Source of the DNA: Actinomycetota bacterium | GTDB taxonomy: Bacteria > Actinomycetota > Actinomycetes > S36-B12 | Length of the DNA: 64,000 bases | Assembly: GCA_030645615.1 (NCBI GenBank) | Contig: JAUSNB010000012.1 | Span: 1-64,000 of the forward strand | Direction of reading: 5' to 3' | Shown here: positions 25,082 to 33,699 of the stretch, in pieces | Layout: every line of letters begins with the position of its first letter | Position numbering within the stretch: position 1 is the first letter of the stretch | The notes under the pieces: model-generated | What the model was told of the DNA's origin: nothing | Seen by the model: only the letters and a program-made list of their open reading frames with translations | The model's database searches: none | Position numbers and translations under genes: made by a program

Positions 25082-26766
25082 CGAAACCCTCAAGGCGCTG
25101 GGCCGGCGCCACTCTCGGTGCGGTGGCCGGGCTCGTGCTCCTGATCGCCAGTGCGTACGTCGCGGGCGCCTGGTGGATGAGCACCCGCATGCCGGCCGGC
25201 ACCATCGTCGCGGGAATCGATGTCGGAGGCATGGATGCGGGGCGTGCGTCCGCCGCGGTTGCCGCATGGGCGTCCGCGCGCGAGCAGGAACCGATCGAAC
25301 TGGCCGCGCCGGCCATTCTCGATCCCCTCGTGGCGCGGGACGCCGGCCTGGGCATCGATGTCGATGCCACCATGGGACTGGTACCGAGTTTCGGGTGGGC
25401 GCCGCCCGACCTCGCCGCCTGGCTCATGGCACGGATCCACGTCGAGCCCGTCGTCACCGTGGACGAAGCACGCCTGGACGCGGGCATCCGGGAGCTCGCC
25501 GACGCCGTGGCGCGGCCCCCCGTGGAGCCGGTGCTCCGATTCGAGGGGACCGCTCCGGTCCTCGTCCCGGGTCGCGACGGCCAGGCGCTGGACACTGAAT
25601 TGTTGCGGGCGGGCGTGCTCGCGGCCTTCCCGACAGCGGAGGTGCCCGTCAACCTTCCCTTGCGGCCCGAGGCGCCATCGGTCCCGGCTGACGAGGCCCA
25701 CCGCGCATGGCAGGACGCCAGCAGGCTCATCAGCGAACCGCTCACGATCACCGCCGGGGACGGGCAGGCACGGGTGACGCGTCGGCAGCTCGCCCGCTCC
25801 GTGTCGTTCCGCACCGCCGACGGCACCATCAGCGCTGTCGTCGACGGCGCACGGCTGAAGGCGGAGCTCGTGGCCCGCCACCCTGATCTGCAGGTGCCCG
25901 GCCGCGACGCGACCTTCCGCATCCGCGCCGGGGTCCCCGTGGTGGTAGAAGGCTCGCCCGGGACGACGCTCGACGAGGCAGGGCTGGCGGCCGCGGTCGA
26001 GGCAGCCTTCCTCAATTACCCGTCGTCGGGCAGCGTCACCGTCCCCCTGGCAGCGCTCGAGCCGGACCTCACGGCCGACGAGGCGCGAGCCCTGGGGATC
26101 ACCGCTCGCCTGTCCCGATTCACCCAGGCCTTCCCGTATGCCCCCTACCGAGTGCAGAACATCGGCCGGGCTGCCGACTTCATCGACGGGACCATCCTCC
26201 TGCCGGGGCAGACCTTCTCCTTGAACCAGACGATCAAGGAGCGGACCCGGGAGAACGGCTACACCGAGGGCATCGTGATCGGGCCCGGCGGGGTGTTCCG
26301 CGAGGACCTCGGCGGCGGGGTGTCGGCCGCCGCCACGACGACATGGACCGCGGCCTTCTTCGCCGGGATGGAGCGGGTCGAGACCCGCGCCCACTCCATC
26401 TACATCTCCCGGTACCAGCCCGGGCTGGAGGCGACGGTGGCGTGGGGCGTGTTCGACATGAGGTTCCGGAACGACTCCCCGTACGCGGTCCTGCTCAAGG
26501 CGCGGACCACCAACACGAGCATGACCGTGTCCTTCTGGGGAACGCGCATCTATGACGAGATCAAGGCGGAGTTCGGGCCGCGCACCGACATCGTGCCGTT
26601 CGACACCATCACGGACACCAGCCCGCAATGCCTTGGCCAGAGCGGCGTCAGCGGATTCGACATCACGGTGGACCGCGTCTTCTACGTCGCCGGCGCGGAG
26701 GTCAGGCGCGAGCCCATCCACACGGAGTACCGCCCGGCACCTCGGGTCGTCTGCGGCAGCACCTAG
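25078..26766 (+). CDS. VanW family protein with peptidoglycan-binding-like domains
   Basis: This 562-residue protein has one N-terminal membrane segment (11-33) and two copies of a putative peptidoglycan-binding domain (about 45-190 and 205-335, both starting near I-x-V-G-G or L-x-I-x-A-G-D-G). A VanW domain follows (about 350-490), with FIDGTILLPGQTFSLNQTI and GGGVSAAATTTWTAAFFAGM. VanW proteins are linked to glycopeptide response and wall maintenance, but their reaction is unknown. The end is Cys-containing (QCLGQSG, VVCGST), which could form an extracellular disulfide. Confidence 0.88.
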   Translation: MTKPSRRWAGATLGAVAGLVLLIASAYVAGAWWMSTRMPAGTIVAGIDVGGMDAGRASAAVAAWASAREQEPIELAAPAILDPLVARDAGLGIDVDATMGLVPSFGWAPPDLAAWLMARIHVEPVVTVDEARLDAGIRELADAVARPPVEPVLRFEGTAPVLVPGRDGQALDTELLRAGVLAAFPTAEVPVNLPLRPEAPSVPADEAHRAWQDASRLISEPLTITAGDGQARVTRRQLARSVSFRTADGTISAVVDGARLKAELVARHPDLQVPGRDATFRIRAGVPVVVEGSPGTTLDEAGLAAAVEAAFLNYPSSGSVTVPLAALEPDLTADEARALGITARLSRFTQAFPYAPYRVQNIGRAADFIDGTILLPGQTFSLNQTIKERTRENGYTEGIVIGPGGVFREDLGGGVSAAATTTWTAAFFAGMERVETRAHSIYISRYQPGLEATVAWGVFDMRFRNDSPYAVLLKARTTNTSMTVSFWGTRIYDEIKAEFGPRTDIVPFDTITDTSPQCLGQSGVSGFDITVDRVFYVAGAEVRREPIHTEYRPAPRVVCGST

Positions 26767-29102
26767 CCCGCGGCCGGTCGCGGGAGGCGCAGCCGCTTGA
26801 GCATGAGGGCGTTGACCGCGACCAGTAGCGATGAGCCGCTCATGGTCAGGGCGGCGATCTCCGGCCGCAGGACGAGCCCCGCCACGGGAACGAGCAGCCC
26901 CGCCGCGATCGGTAGCGCGACCGCGTTGTAGCCGATCGCCCAGCCAAGGTTCTGCCGCATCTTGCGGACGGTGCCCTTGCCGATGGCCAGCGCGATCGCC
27001 ACATCCAGGGGGTCCGACCGCATGAGAACGACGTCAGCCGTCTCGATCGCCACATCGGTACCGGCACCGATCGCGATCCCGAGGTCAGCCTGTGCCAGGG
27101 CGGGCGCGTCGTTCACGCCATCACCCACCATCGCGACATGGCGTCCCTCGGCCTGCAAGGCCTCTATGCGCGCGGCCTTGCCACCGGGCAGCACCCCGGC
27201 GATCACCTCGTCGATGCCAAGCTGGGTCGCGATCCGTTGCGCGGTCGCCTCGTTGTCCCCGGTGAGCATGACCACCCGGACACCGCGGTCCTGCAGCGCC
27301 GTCACCGCCGCGGCCGCGGTGTCGCGCAACGCGTCGGCCATCGCGATCACCGCCAGGGCACTGTCCCCCGCGGACACGTACACCGCGGTGCGGCCGGCCG
27401 CCGCGAGGCGTTCCCCGGCGTCCCGCAGGGCAGCCGGGACGGTGATGCCAGCGTCGGCGAGGAGGCCGGGCGAGCCGACCCGCACGACCGTGCCTTCGAC
27501 GGTGGCCTGGGCCCCCTTGCCCGGCGTGCTGGTGAAGTCAACGGCCGCGGGGTATCCAGAGCCTGCTCGCCGGACGATCGCGGCCGCGAGAGGGTGCTCG
27601 GATTCGGCCTCCACGGCAGCCGCCAGCCACGCCACGTCGTCCTCGGCGGCACCGAGAGTGACGATGTCGGTGACGTCGGGCACGCCCTTGGTCAGCGTGC
27701 CGGTCTTGTCCATGACGACGGTGTCGATGCGGGCCGAGGCCTCCAGCGCCGTGGCGTTCTTGAACAGCACTCCGCGGCGGGCGCCGAGCCCCGTGCCCAC
27801 CATGATGGCGGTCGGCGTGGCCAGGCCGAGCGCGTCCGGGCACGTGATCACCACCACGGTGATCGCGAAGAGCATCGCCTCCTGGGCGCTGGCCCCGGCC
27901 AGCATCCATCCGGCGAACGTGAGCGTCCCGCCGACCAGGGCGACCAGGACCAGCCAGAAAGCCGCCCGGTCGGCCAGCCGCTGGCCGGGGGCCCTGGAGT
28001 TCTGGGCGGCCTGGACCATGGCGACGATCTGGGCCAGGGCCGACTCGTCGCCGACCTTCGTCGCCCGGATGCGCAAGGTCCCGGTGGTGTTCACCGACGC
28101 CCCGATCACTGCGGCGCCAGGCTCCTTGGCGACCGGGAGGCTCTCGCCGGTGACCATCGATTCGTCGATCTCCGAGCGGCCCTCGACCACCACCCCGTCC
28201 ACCGGCACCTTCGCGCCCGGCCTGATGAGGAGCAGGTCACCGGAGACGACGTCGGCGGTGGGCACCTCGACCGGCTCGCCGTCCCGCAGGACCAAGGCCA
28301 TGGGCGGGGAGAGCTCGAGCAGGGTCCTGATGGCGTCGTTGGCCCCGCCGCGGGCGCGCATCTCGAACCAGTGGCCCAGCAGGACGAACGACGTCAGCAC
28401 GGCCGCGGCCTCGTAGAAGACCTCGCCACCGCCGGTCAGCGTGACCACGACGCTGTACACCCATCCGGCCCCGACGGCCACGGCCACCAGGACCATCATG
28501 TCCAGCGTGCGGGCCCTCAACGCCCGGTAGGCGCCGTCGAAGAAGATCCACCCCGCATAGAACACGACGGGCAGGCTCAGGAGCAGCGACACGACGTCGT
28601 CCCGCAGACCGAACGGCGCCGGGGCGCTGAAGCCCAGGACCTCGCGACCGATCGGCGACCACAGCAGCAGGGGCACCGACAAGACGGCCGCCACCAAGAA
28701 GCGCCGGCGCATGTCCCGCGTCATGTCATCCATCGACATGGATGCGCCGTGGCCGCCATGGCCCATGACGTCGTGCGGGCTCGCCTCCGGGGCTCCGTGG
28801 CCTTCGTGGACGGACGCCACGTGCCCGGCGTGCCCGGCGTGACCGTCGGCCATGGGGTCGCATACGTGCGCCGGGACGGACCTCCCCTGGCAGTGCAGCC
28901 CGCAATCGCGCACCCAGCCGGCCAGTTCCGGCACGGAGGTGAGCGTGCTGTCGTAGGTGACTGTCGCCGTCTGCGCCACGGGGTTCGCCTCCACCGCGAC
29001 GACGCCGGGGAGCCCGGCAAGCGTGCGCTCGGTGGCGGGCTTCGAGCTGGCCCACCACTGGCCAGAGGCGTCCAGGACCGTGGTGCGGGTAGCGGTCACC
29101 AC
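26763..29102 (-). CDS. P1B-type metal ATPase with CPD motif
   Basis: This 779-residue protein has an N-terminal ferredoxin-like metal domain (about 5-70) that lacks the usual MxCxxC site (WASSKPATERTL there) but has Cys-rich CGLHCQG and HVCDP after it. A His/Met-rich linker follows (95-125), then the ATPase core with eight membrane segments. The helix-6 motif is T-CPD-ALGLATP (421-423) instead of CPC/SPC, catalytic D465 lies in DKTGT, and SEHPLAA, LTGDNEAT and GDGVNDAPAL are present. Context (oxidase, DUF305, CopZ in the same direction) suggests copper, but CPD leaves the metal open. Its start lies 10 bp from the preceding gene's stop. Confidence 0.9.
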   Translation of the reverse strand: MVTATRTTVLDASGQWWASSKPATERTLAGLPGVVAVEANPVAQTATVTYDSTLTSVPELAGWVRDCGLHCQGRSVPAHVCDPMADGHAGHAGHVASVHEGHGAPEASPHDVMGHGGHGASMSMDDMTRDMRRRFLVAAVLSVPLLLWSPIGREVLGFSAPAPFGLRDDVVSLLLSLPVVFYAGWIFFDGAYRALRARTLDMMVLVAVAVGAGWVYSVVVTLTGGGEVFYEAAAVLTSFVLLGHWFEMRARGGANDAIRTLLELSPPMALVLRDGEPVEVPTADVVSGDLLLIRPGAKVPVDGVVVEGRSEIDESMVTGESLPVAKEPGAAVIGASVNTTGTLRIRATKVGDESALAQIVAMVQAAQNSRAPGQRLADRAAFWLVLVALVGGTLTFAGWMLAGASAQEAMLFAITVVVITCPDALGLATPTAIMVGTGLGARRGVLFKNATALEASARIDTVVMDKTGTLTKGVPDVTDIVTLGAAEDDVAWLAAAVEAESEHPLAAAIVRRAGSGYPAAVDFTSTPGKGAQATVEGTVVRVGSPGLLADAGITVPAALRDAGERLAAAGRTAVYVSAGDSALAVIAMADALRDTAAAAVTALQDRGVRVVMLTGDNEATAQRIATQLGIDEVIAGVLPGGKAARIEALQAEGRHVAMVGDGVNDAPALAQADLGIAIGAGTDVAIETADVVLMRSDPLDVAIALAIGKGTVRKMRQNLGWAIGYNAVALPIAAGLLVPVAGLVLRPEIAALTMSGSSLLVAVNALMLKRLRLPRPAAG

Positions 29103-29112
29103 TGCCTCCGCG

Positions 29113-30096
29113 TCAGTGGCCGGACAGGTCGGTCAGCCTGGGCGTGAAGGTCCGGCCTCCGTCGATGGACTCGGACACCGTCCCGCCGGTCAGGACGACT
29201 ACTCGCTCTCCTTCGGCCGCGAGGGCCAACGGCGATCCGCCGGACTCTCCCCTAGGTTCCCAGGACTCGCCCATGTCGGTGGATGCATGAACCCTGCCGT
29301 CCACGTCGACCCCGAAGAGTGCCTGCGGGTCCCACGCCAGCAGGGCGATGAGCGTGTCGGCCTGGATCGGCTCGAAGTTCCCTCCCCCGTCCCTGCTGCG
29401 AACCGGGCCGTCCTGCGTCGTGCCGACGACGGTGTCGGGTTGCATGGGATCGACCGCGATGTCGTACAGCGGCGGGGTTCCCAGCTGCGTCCACGTCGCG
29501 CCGGCGTCGTCGGATCGAAGCAGGGCCCCGTCGACCGAGTTCATTCCCAGCAGCCGTTCGCCGGAGGTCACCAGCCGGTGGAAATCGACCTCGCCCGCCA
29601 GAGAGACTCCTTGCCAGGTCACTCCCTGGTCCGTCGACTGGATGAGTCCTAGGTGCCCCGGGCCGTCCATACCCTCGCCGGGGTGGCCGGACGCGAACCA
29701 GCGGTCTCCGCCCATCGTGAAGCCCATGACATCGAAGGGATCACGGGACACCATGACCGGCTGCTCGCCGGGGGCCTGGGACCACAGCCCTTCATGCGTG
29801 CCCAGCAGCAGCACGCCATCGCGCAGGGAGATGTTGTGGATGTGCCCGGGAACGTCGCGGCCGCTGACGGTGGTCGTCGACTCCGGAGCCACTGGCCCTG
29901 CGGGCGGGGAGGAAGGAGCTACCGGACCGGGAGCCTGGGTGGCAGGGGAGGCAGGCCCTGCGCTGGCCGGCGGCGTCGCGGACGGCGCCTCGGAGGTCGG
30001 CGAGGAAGTTGCGCAGGACGCCAGCGCACCTGCCACGGCAATCGCCAGAGCGGCCGCGCCGGCTACTCCACTCGCCCCCGCGGCTCGCGGCCTCAC
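29113..30096 (-). CDS. Lipoprotein with sialidase-like BNR repeats
   Basis: This 327-residue protein has a lipoprotein signal (LASC near residue 27) and a Pro/Ala/Ser linker (30-75). A beta-propeller follows with Asp-box repeats (STDQGVTWQG, SDDAGATWTQ, SRDGGGNFEP, STDMGESWEP, SIDGGRTFTP). It matches the F510_1955 family of glycosylhydrolase-like proteins common in Gram-positive copper loci. HIHNISLRDG and GHPGEGMDGPGHLG carry His. No sialidase activity is implied. GTG 30096 overlaps the CopZ stop (GTGA). Confidence 0.82.
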   Translation of the reverse strand: MRPRAAGASGVAGAAALAIAVAGALASCATSSPTSEAPSATPPASAGPASPATQAPGPVAPSSPPAGPVAPESTTTVSGRDVPGHIHNISLRDGVLLLGTHEGLWSQAPGEQPVMVSRDPFDVMGFTMGGDRWFASGHPGEGMDGPGHLGLIQSTDQGVTWQGVSLAGEVDFHRLVTSGERLLGMNSVDGALLRSDDAGATWTQLGTPPLYDIAVDPMQPDTVVGTTQDGPVRSRDGGGNFEPIQADTLIALLAWDPQALFGVDVDGRVHASTDMGESWEPRGESGGSPLALAAEGERVVVLTGGTVSESIDGGRTFTPRLTDLSGH

Positions 30097-30314
30097 GGCC
30101 GCACCACCTCGTACCCCGCTTCGTCCACGGCAGCCTCCAGTTCGGTCGGCTGGAGCGCGTCGAGGCTCGAGACGATGACGCGCGACACGTCGCCGGGAGC
30201 AAGGTCGACCGACACCGAGACGACCCCCGGCAGTGCGGATATCGCCGCCGACACGGCAGAGACGCAGTGGCCGCAGGTCATGCCGGAAACCGCGACGTTG
30301 GTGGTGATAGTCAC
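30093..30314 (-). CDS. copZ: CopZ-type copper chaperone
   Basis: This 73-residue heavy-metal-associated domain protein has the metal-binding loop SGMTCGHCVSAV at residues 10-21 (Cys 14 and 17) and full length for the family, ending GYEVVRP. It would carry Cu(I) in the cytoplasm to an ATPase, most likely the CPD ATPase encoded two genes downstream or the CPC ATPase at 10873. It is the intact counterpart of the frameshifted copy at 10600. Confidence 0.93.
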   Translation of the reverse strand: MTITTNVAVSGMTCGHCVSAVSAAISALPGVVSVSVDLAPGDVSRVIVSSLDALQPTELEAAVDEAGYEVVRP

Positions 30315-30334
30315 GCTGCCTTGCCCTTCGTCGA

Positions 30335-30952
30335 CTAGTTCGCCAGCAGTTGCTGCATGGCGTCGATCTCAGCGGTCTGCCCGGCGACGACCGCATCGGC
30401 CAACGCGATGACGTCGGGGTTCGTGCTGTCGGCGAGGACCTGCTCGGCCATCTGGATCGCCCCCTGGTGGTGGGTGATCATCATCTGAAGCCACATGCGG
30501 TCGAACTCCTCCCCGGACGCGTTCATCAGGGAGTTCATGTCCTCGTCCGTCATCATCCCGGACGCGTTCATCCCGCCCATGTCCATGTCGCCGTGGTCGT
30601 CGCCTTCGGCGCCGTCCATCTGTTCGGGGGCTCCCCAGGCCCCCAGCCAGCCTCGCATCTGCTCGATCTCGGGGCCCTGCGCGGCCTTGATCTGGCTCGC
30701 TAGGCTGAGTACGTCGGGTGAGGTCCCTTGCTGCAGGGCGAGGTCGGCCATCTCGACGGCCTGGGCATGGTGGGGGATCATCAGCTGGGCGAAGGCAACG
30801 TCGGCTTCCGAGCCATCCGCAACGGCGACCTGGGACGCCGGCACAGACTGCGCTGGCTGGGTGTCCGGGGTCGACGAGCCGCAACCGGCGAGCACGGCAC
30901 CGCCCAGCACTGTTGCAGCGGCCAGGGCGAGGGCGCGGGTGATGCGGTTCAT
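30335..30952 (-). CDS. DUF305 lipoprotein
   Basis: This 205-residue protein has a lipoprotein signal (VLAGC near residue 24). Two ferritin-like halves each carry the family motif (AQLMIPHHAQAVEMA and LQMMITHHQGAIQMA), separated by a Met/Asp-rich insert (DMDMGGMNASGMM). DUF305 proteins are frequent in copper-resistance loci; metal storage or binding at the surface is the usual view. It has an AAGGAG ribosome site. It lies between the multicopper oxidase and copZ. Confidence 0.9.
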   Translation of the reverse strand: MNRITRALALAAATVLGGAVLAGCGSSTPDTQPAQSVPASQVAVADGSEADVAFAQLMIPHHAQAVEMADLALQQGTSPDVLSLASQIKAAQGPEIEQMRGWLGAWGAPEQMDGAEGDDHGDMDMGGMNASGMMTDEDMNSLMNASGEEFDRMWLQMMITHHQGAIQMAEQVLADSTNPDVIALADAVVAGQTAEIDAMQQLLAN

Positions 30953-30961
30953 GCGGCTCCT

Positions 30962-30995
30962 TGTGATGCTGTTTGGGTTGTGATGCTGTTTGGGT
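30962..30995 (+). repeat. 17-bp perfect tandem duplication
   Basis: The unit TGTGATGCTGTTTGGGT occurs twice head to tail (30962-30978 and 30979-30995) in the spacer between the oxidase stop and the DUF305 ribosome site. Both copies are identical, which points to a recent duplication. Confidence 0.95.
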
Positions 30996-32479
30996 CAGGC
31001 AACATATTCGAGGCGGGTCATCATTCCCGCGTCGGCGTGGTACGCATTGTGGCAGTGGACCATCCACTTCCCGGGGTTGTCTGCGACGAGGTCGACGCGA
31101 TACCCGCCCATTGGCGGGACGAGGACGGTGTCCTTCCGCGGGCCGGACCCTCCCGCGGTGCCCATCTGGAACGTGTGCCCGTGGACGTGCACGGGGTGGG
31201 ACATCATCGACATGTTGCGGATCGACAGCCGTCCGGCCTGCCCCTGGCGGATGACCAGCGGGATCGTGTCATGGTACGTGGTGCCGTTGATCGTCCAGAC
31301 GTACGGCGCCATCGAGCCGGACAGCAGCACGTCCTGCACGGTATCGGGGTCGCTCTTGGGGAGGCGGGCCGAGTCGGCGGCCCGCAACGCATCGACCGTG
31401 AGCGGGTATGCGGCGAGCTCGGCCGGCCGCGCCGACGCCATCGGGACGGACCCTGAGCCGCTCCGGACCAATGCCCTGGCAAGGCCTTTCTTGCCGTCGG
31501 GCGCTGCCGCGAAAGCGAATACCCCGTCTCCGAGGGTCACCACCGCGTCGTACCGCTCGCCCATGCCGATGCGCAAGGCCGGGGTGGCGACGGGCTGGAC
31601 AGGGTAGCCGTCGGAATGGGTCACCACGAGGTCGTGCCCGCCCAACGCCACCGTGAACACGGTGTCGGCGGCGGCGTTGATGATGCGCAGCCTGATGCGG
31701 TCCCCGGCACGCGCGACGAACGTCTCGGGGTCGGACGGCACGCGGCCGTTGACGAGGTAGAAGGGGTACGTGACATCGCCGCCATCCATCCCCATGCCGC
31801 CCATGCCGCCCATGCCGTGGTCCATGCCCATCCCCATGCCGGCCATCCCGTCGCCGGATTCCCCGGCCGCGACGAGGCTGGCCATGATCTCCGTAGCGTC
31901 AGGGCCGACGCCGTCGGTCCAGTCGTCGAGCACGATCACCCACTCGGCGTCGTAGTCGCCTGGCTCGTCGGGGTCGTCGATGACGAACGGGGCATACAGG
32001 CCGTGGTCGAGTTGCAGGCCGTGGTGCGGGTGGAACCAGTGGGTGCCGGGATCGGGGACGACGAAGTCGAACGAAGACCGACCACCGGGGGCGGTCTCGG
32101 GCGTGGTGACCCCCGGGACGCCGTCCATGTCGTTGCGGATGGCCAGGCCATGCCAGTGCACGCTCGTGGGCTCGGGCAGGTCGTTGCGGAAATCAACGAT
32201 GACCCTGTCCCCCGCGGTCGCGCGGAAGGCCTTTCCGGGGATCGTCGAGCCGTACGCCCACGTGGCCACGATCGTCCCGCCGAGGTCGACCTCGATCGGC
32301 TGGGCGCGCAGCACCAGCCGGCGCGTGGCGCCGCTGCCCGTCCGCGCGGTATCGCGAGGCGTGATCGCCGCTGTACCCACGGGGGTGCTCGCGGCCCCCG
32401 CACCGCAGGCCGCCAGGCCCAGGGCGGCCCCGGTACCGGCCGCGGCGAGCAGGAACGTGCGCCGCTCCACTGTGCCCAT
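30995..32479 (-). CDS. Multicopper oxidase
   Basis: This 494-residue secreted oxidase has a twin-arginine type signal (ERRTFLLAAAG) with lipobox-like LAAC. Three cupredoxin domains carry all copper sites: HWHG and HWFHPH in domain 1, HPVHVHGHTF and HCHNAYHADAGM in domain 3. A Met-rich insert (GMAGMGMGMDHGMGGMGGMG) near residues 210-230 resembles the Cu(I)-oxidising insert of CueO. It probably oxidises Cu(I) outside the cell. ATG 32479 was chosen for its GGAGGG site; the frame is open to 32515. Operator copy 11 is 74 bp upstream, and DUF305, copZ, the BNR lipoprotein and the CPD ATPase follow on the same strand. Confidence 0.93.
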   Translation of the reverse strand: MGTVERRTFLLAAAGTGAALGLAACGAGAASTPVGTAAITPRDTARTGSGATRRLVLRAQPIEVDLGGTIVATWAYGSTIPGKAFRATAGDRVIVDFRNDLPEPTSVHWHGLAIRNDMDGVPGVTTPETAPGGRSSFDFVVPDPGTHWFHPHHGLQLDHGLYAPFVIDDPDEPGDYDAEWVIVLDDWTDGVGPDATEIMASLVAAGESGDGMAGMGMGMDHGMGGMGGMGMDGGDVTYPFYLVNGRVPSDPETFVARAGDRIRLRIINAAADTVFTVALGGHDLVVTHSDGYPVQPVATPALRIGMGERYDAVVTLGDGVFAFAAAPDGKKGLARALVRSGSGSVPMASARPAELAAYPLTVDALRAADSARLPKSDPDTVQDVLLSGSMAPYVWTINGTTYHDTIPLVIRQGQAGRLSIRNMSMMSHPVHVHGHTFQMGTAGGSGPRKDTVLVPPMGGYRVDLVADNPGKWMVHCHNAYHADAGMMTRLEYVA

Positions 32480-32553
32480 CGCCCGCCCTCCCGCTGATGC
32501 CGCGCTCTGCGCCAAGCATGCGCCCCGCCGGGTATGGCCTGGGCCGAGAACGG

Positions 32554-32570
32554 GTCAAGATCGCGTCAAG
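32554..32570 (-). promoter_or_regulatory. Direct-repeat operator, copy 11
   Basis: On the minus strand CTTGAC occurs twice, 11 bp apart, 74 bp before the oxidase start. It probably controls the five-gene run down to 26763. Confidence 0.65.
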
Positions 32571-32584
32571 GCCACGAAGCGAGG

Positions 32585-32601
32585 CTTGATCAATTCTTCA
32601 C
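32585..32601 (+). promoter_or_regulatory. Direct-repeat operator, copy 12
   Basis: CTTGAT and CTTCAC start 11 bp apart, facing the SHOCT-regulator-kinase operon at 32689. Together with copy 11 it forms a divergent pair, so the regulator likely controls its own operon. Confidence 0.65.
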
Positions 32602-32688
32602 CGATGCGTGAGCGCGGATATACGTTGGGCACGGGATCATCGCACTATCGGGTGCATCCAGCACCCAACAATCAGGAAGGGGCCGGCC

Positions 32689-32961
32689 ATGATGGGTTGG
32701 TACCCCAACGGATGGGGCGCGATGGGCGTCCTGGGAATGGTGCTGATGGTCGCCGTCTGGGCGGTGATCATTGCCGGCGCGATCTGGCTGATCGCGCGGG
32801 CCACGAGGACCGAGCATCCCGCCGGCGTAGAGCATGAGCCTGGCCGGACGATCCTGGACCGGCGGTTCGCAGCGGGCGAGATCGACGCCCAGGAGTACGC
32901 GAGCGCGCGCCGGACGTTGGAGTCGCCGGGCACGGAGTCCAGCGCCACGCCCGGGGCGTGA
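32689..32961 (+). CDS. Small SHOCT-domain membrane protein (copy B)
   Basis: This 90-residue protein starts MMGWYPNGWG. One membrane segment spans about 14-36, and a SHOCT tail (about 55-80) reads RTILDRRFAAGEIDAQEYASAR. An AGGAAGG ribosome site decides for ATG 32689. It is the paralogue of the protein at 1231 and, as there, precedes an OmpR-type regulator and a kinase. Confidence 0.87.
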   Translation: MMGWYPNGWGAMGVLGMVLMVAVWAVIIAGAIWLIARATRTEHPAGVEHEPGRTILDRRFAAGEIDAQEYASARRTLESPGTESSATPGA

Positions 32962-33000
32962 GCAGCAGCGGAACGGCACCCGGGTGGGGCGGATCCCTGC

Positions 33001-33699
33001 GTGGGTAGCAGCCTGCGGGTGCTCGTCGTCGATGACGAGATCCCCCTGACCGGCGTCATCGGAAGCTACCTTCGAGCCGAGGGCTTCGACGTGGCGTTCG
33101 CTCACAACGGGCCGGATGCCGTGACCGTCGCGCGGGAGGTCGACCCAGTCCTCATCGTCCTGGATGTCATGTTGCCTGGGTTCGACGGCGTCGAGGCGTG
33201 CCGCCAGATCCGCCAGTTCTCGGACGCCTACATCATCATGCTCACCGCGCAGGAGGAGGAGATCGACAAGGTCCTCGGCCTGTCCATGGGTGCCGACGAC
33301 TACATCGTGAAGCCGTTCTCCCCTCGCGAGCTCATTGCCCGCGTCCGGGCAATGCTTCGGCGTCCGCGGGCTTCCACCGCCGGCCCCGCGGACGCCGAGC
33401 CGATCACCCTCGGCGGGCTGAGGCTGGATTCCGCCGCGCGGATCGTCACCGTCGACGGGACCGCCGTTGAGCTCACGCGCACCGAGTTCGACCTGCTCGC
33501 CGTCCTGGCGGCCCGGCCGAAGGCCGTGGTCACCCGCCGCCAGCTGATCGAGGACGTGTGGGGAACGACCTGGATCGGTGACGACCACGTCGTCGACGTC
33601 CACATCGGGCACCTGCGTAGCAAGCTCGGCGACGACGCGACCAGCCCTCGCTTCGTCCGCACCGTTAGGGGCGTCGGGTACGGGATGGGCTCGGGGTGA
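33001..33699 (+). CDS. OmpR/PhoB-family response regulator (copy B)
   Basis: This 232-residue regulator has receiver domain residues D11/D12, phosphoacceptor D55 in LIVLDVMLPG and Lys in YIVKPFSPREL. A winged-helix domain (about 135-230) carries VVDVHIGHLRSKLGDD. The regulator at 2072 is very similar over the whole length, including the DNA-recognition helix, so both may read the same operator. The GTG start lies 40 bp after the SHOCT stop; the stop overlaps the kinase start. Confidence 0.92.
   Translation: MGSSLRVLVVDDEIPLTGVIGSYLRAEGFDVAFAHNGPDAVTVAREVDPVLIVLDVMLPGFDGVEACRQIRQFSDAYIIMLTAQEEEIDKVLGLSMGADDYIVKPFSPRELIARVRAMLRRPRASTAGPADAEPITLGGLRLDSAARIVTVDGTAVELTRTEFDLLAVLAARPKAVVTRRQLIEDVWGTTWIGDDHVVDVHIGHLRSKLGDDATSPRFVRTVRGVGYGMGSG

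Noticed and set aside
25090-26721. 543-residue open frame on the minus strand
   Set aside because: Antisense to the VanW gene, low complexity, no ribosome site.
27138-29147. 669-residue open frame on the plus strand
   Set aside because: It is antisense to the CPD ATPase, rich in Gly/Arg/His/Asp, without family motifs; a chance frame of high-GC coding DNA.
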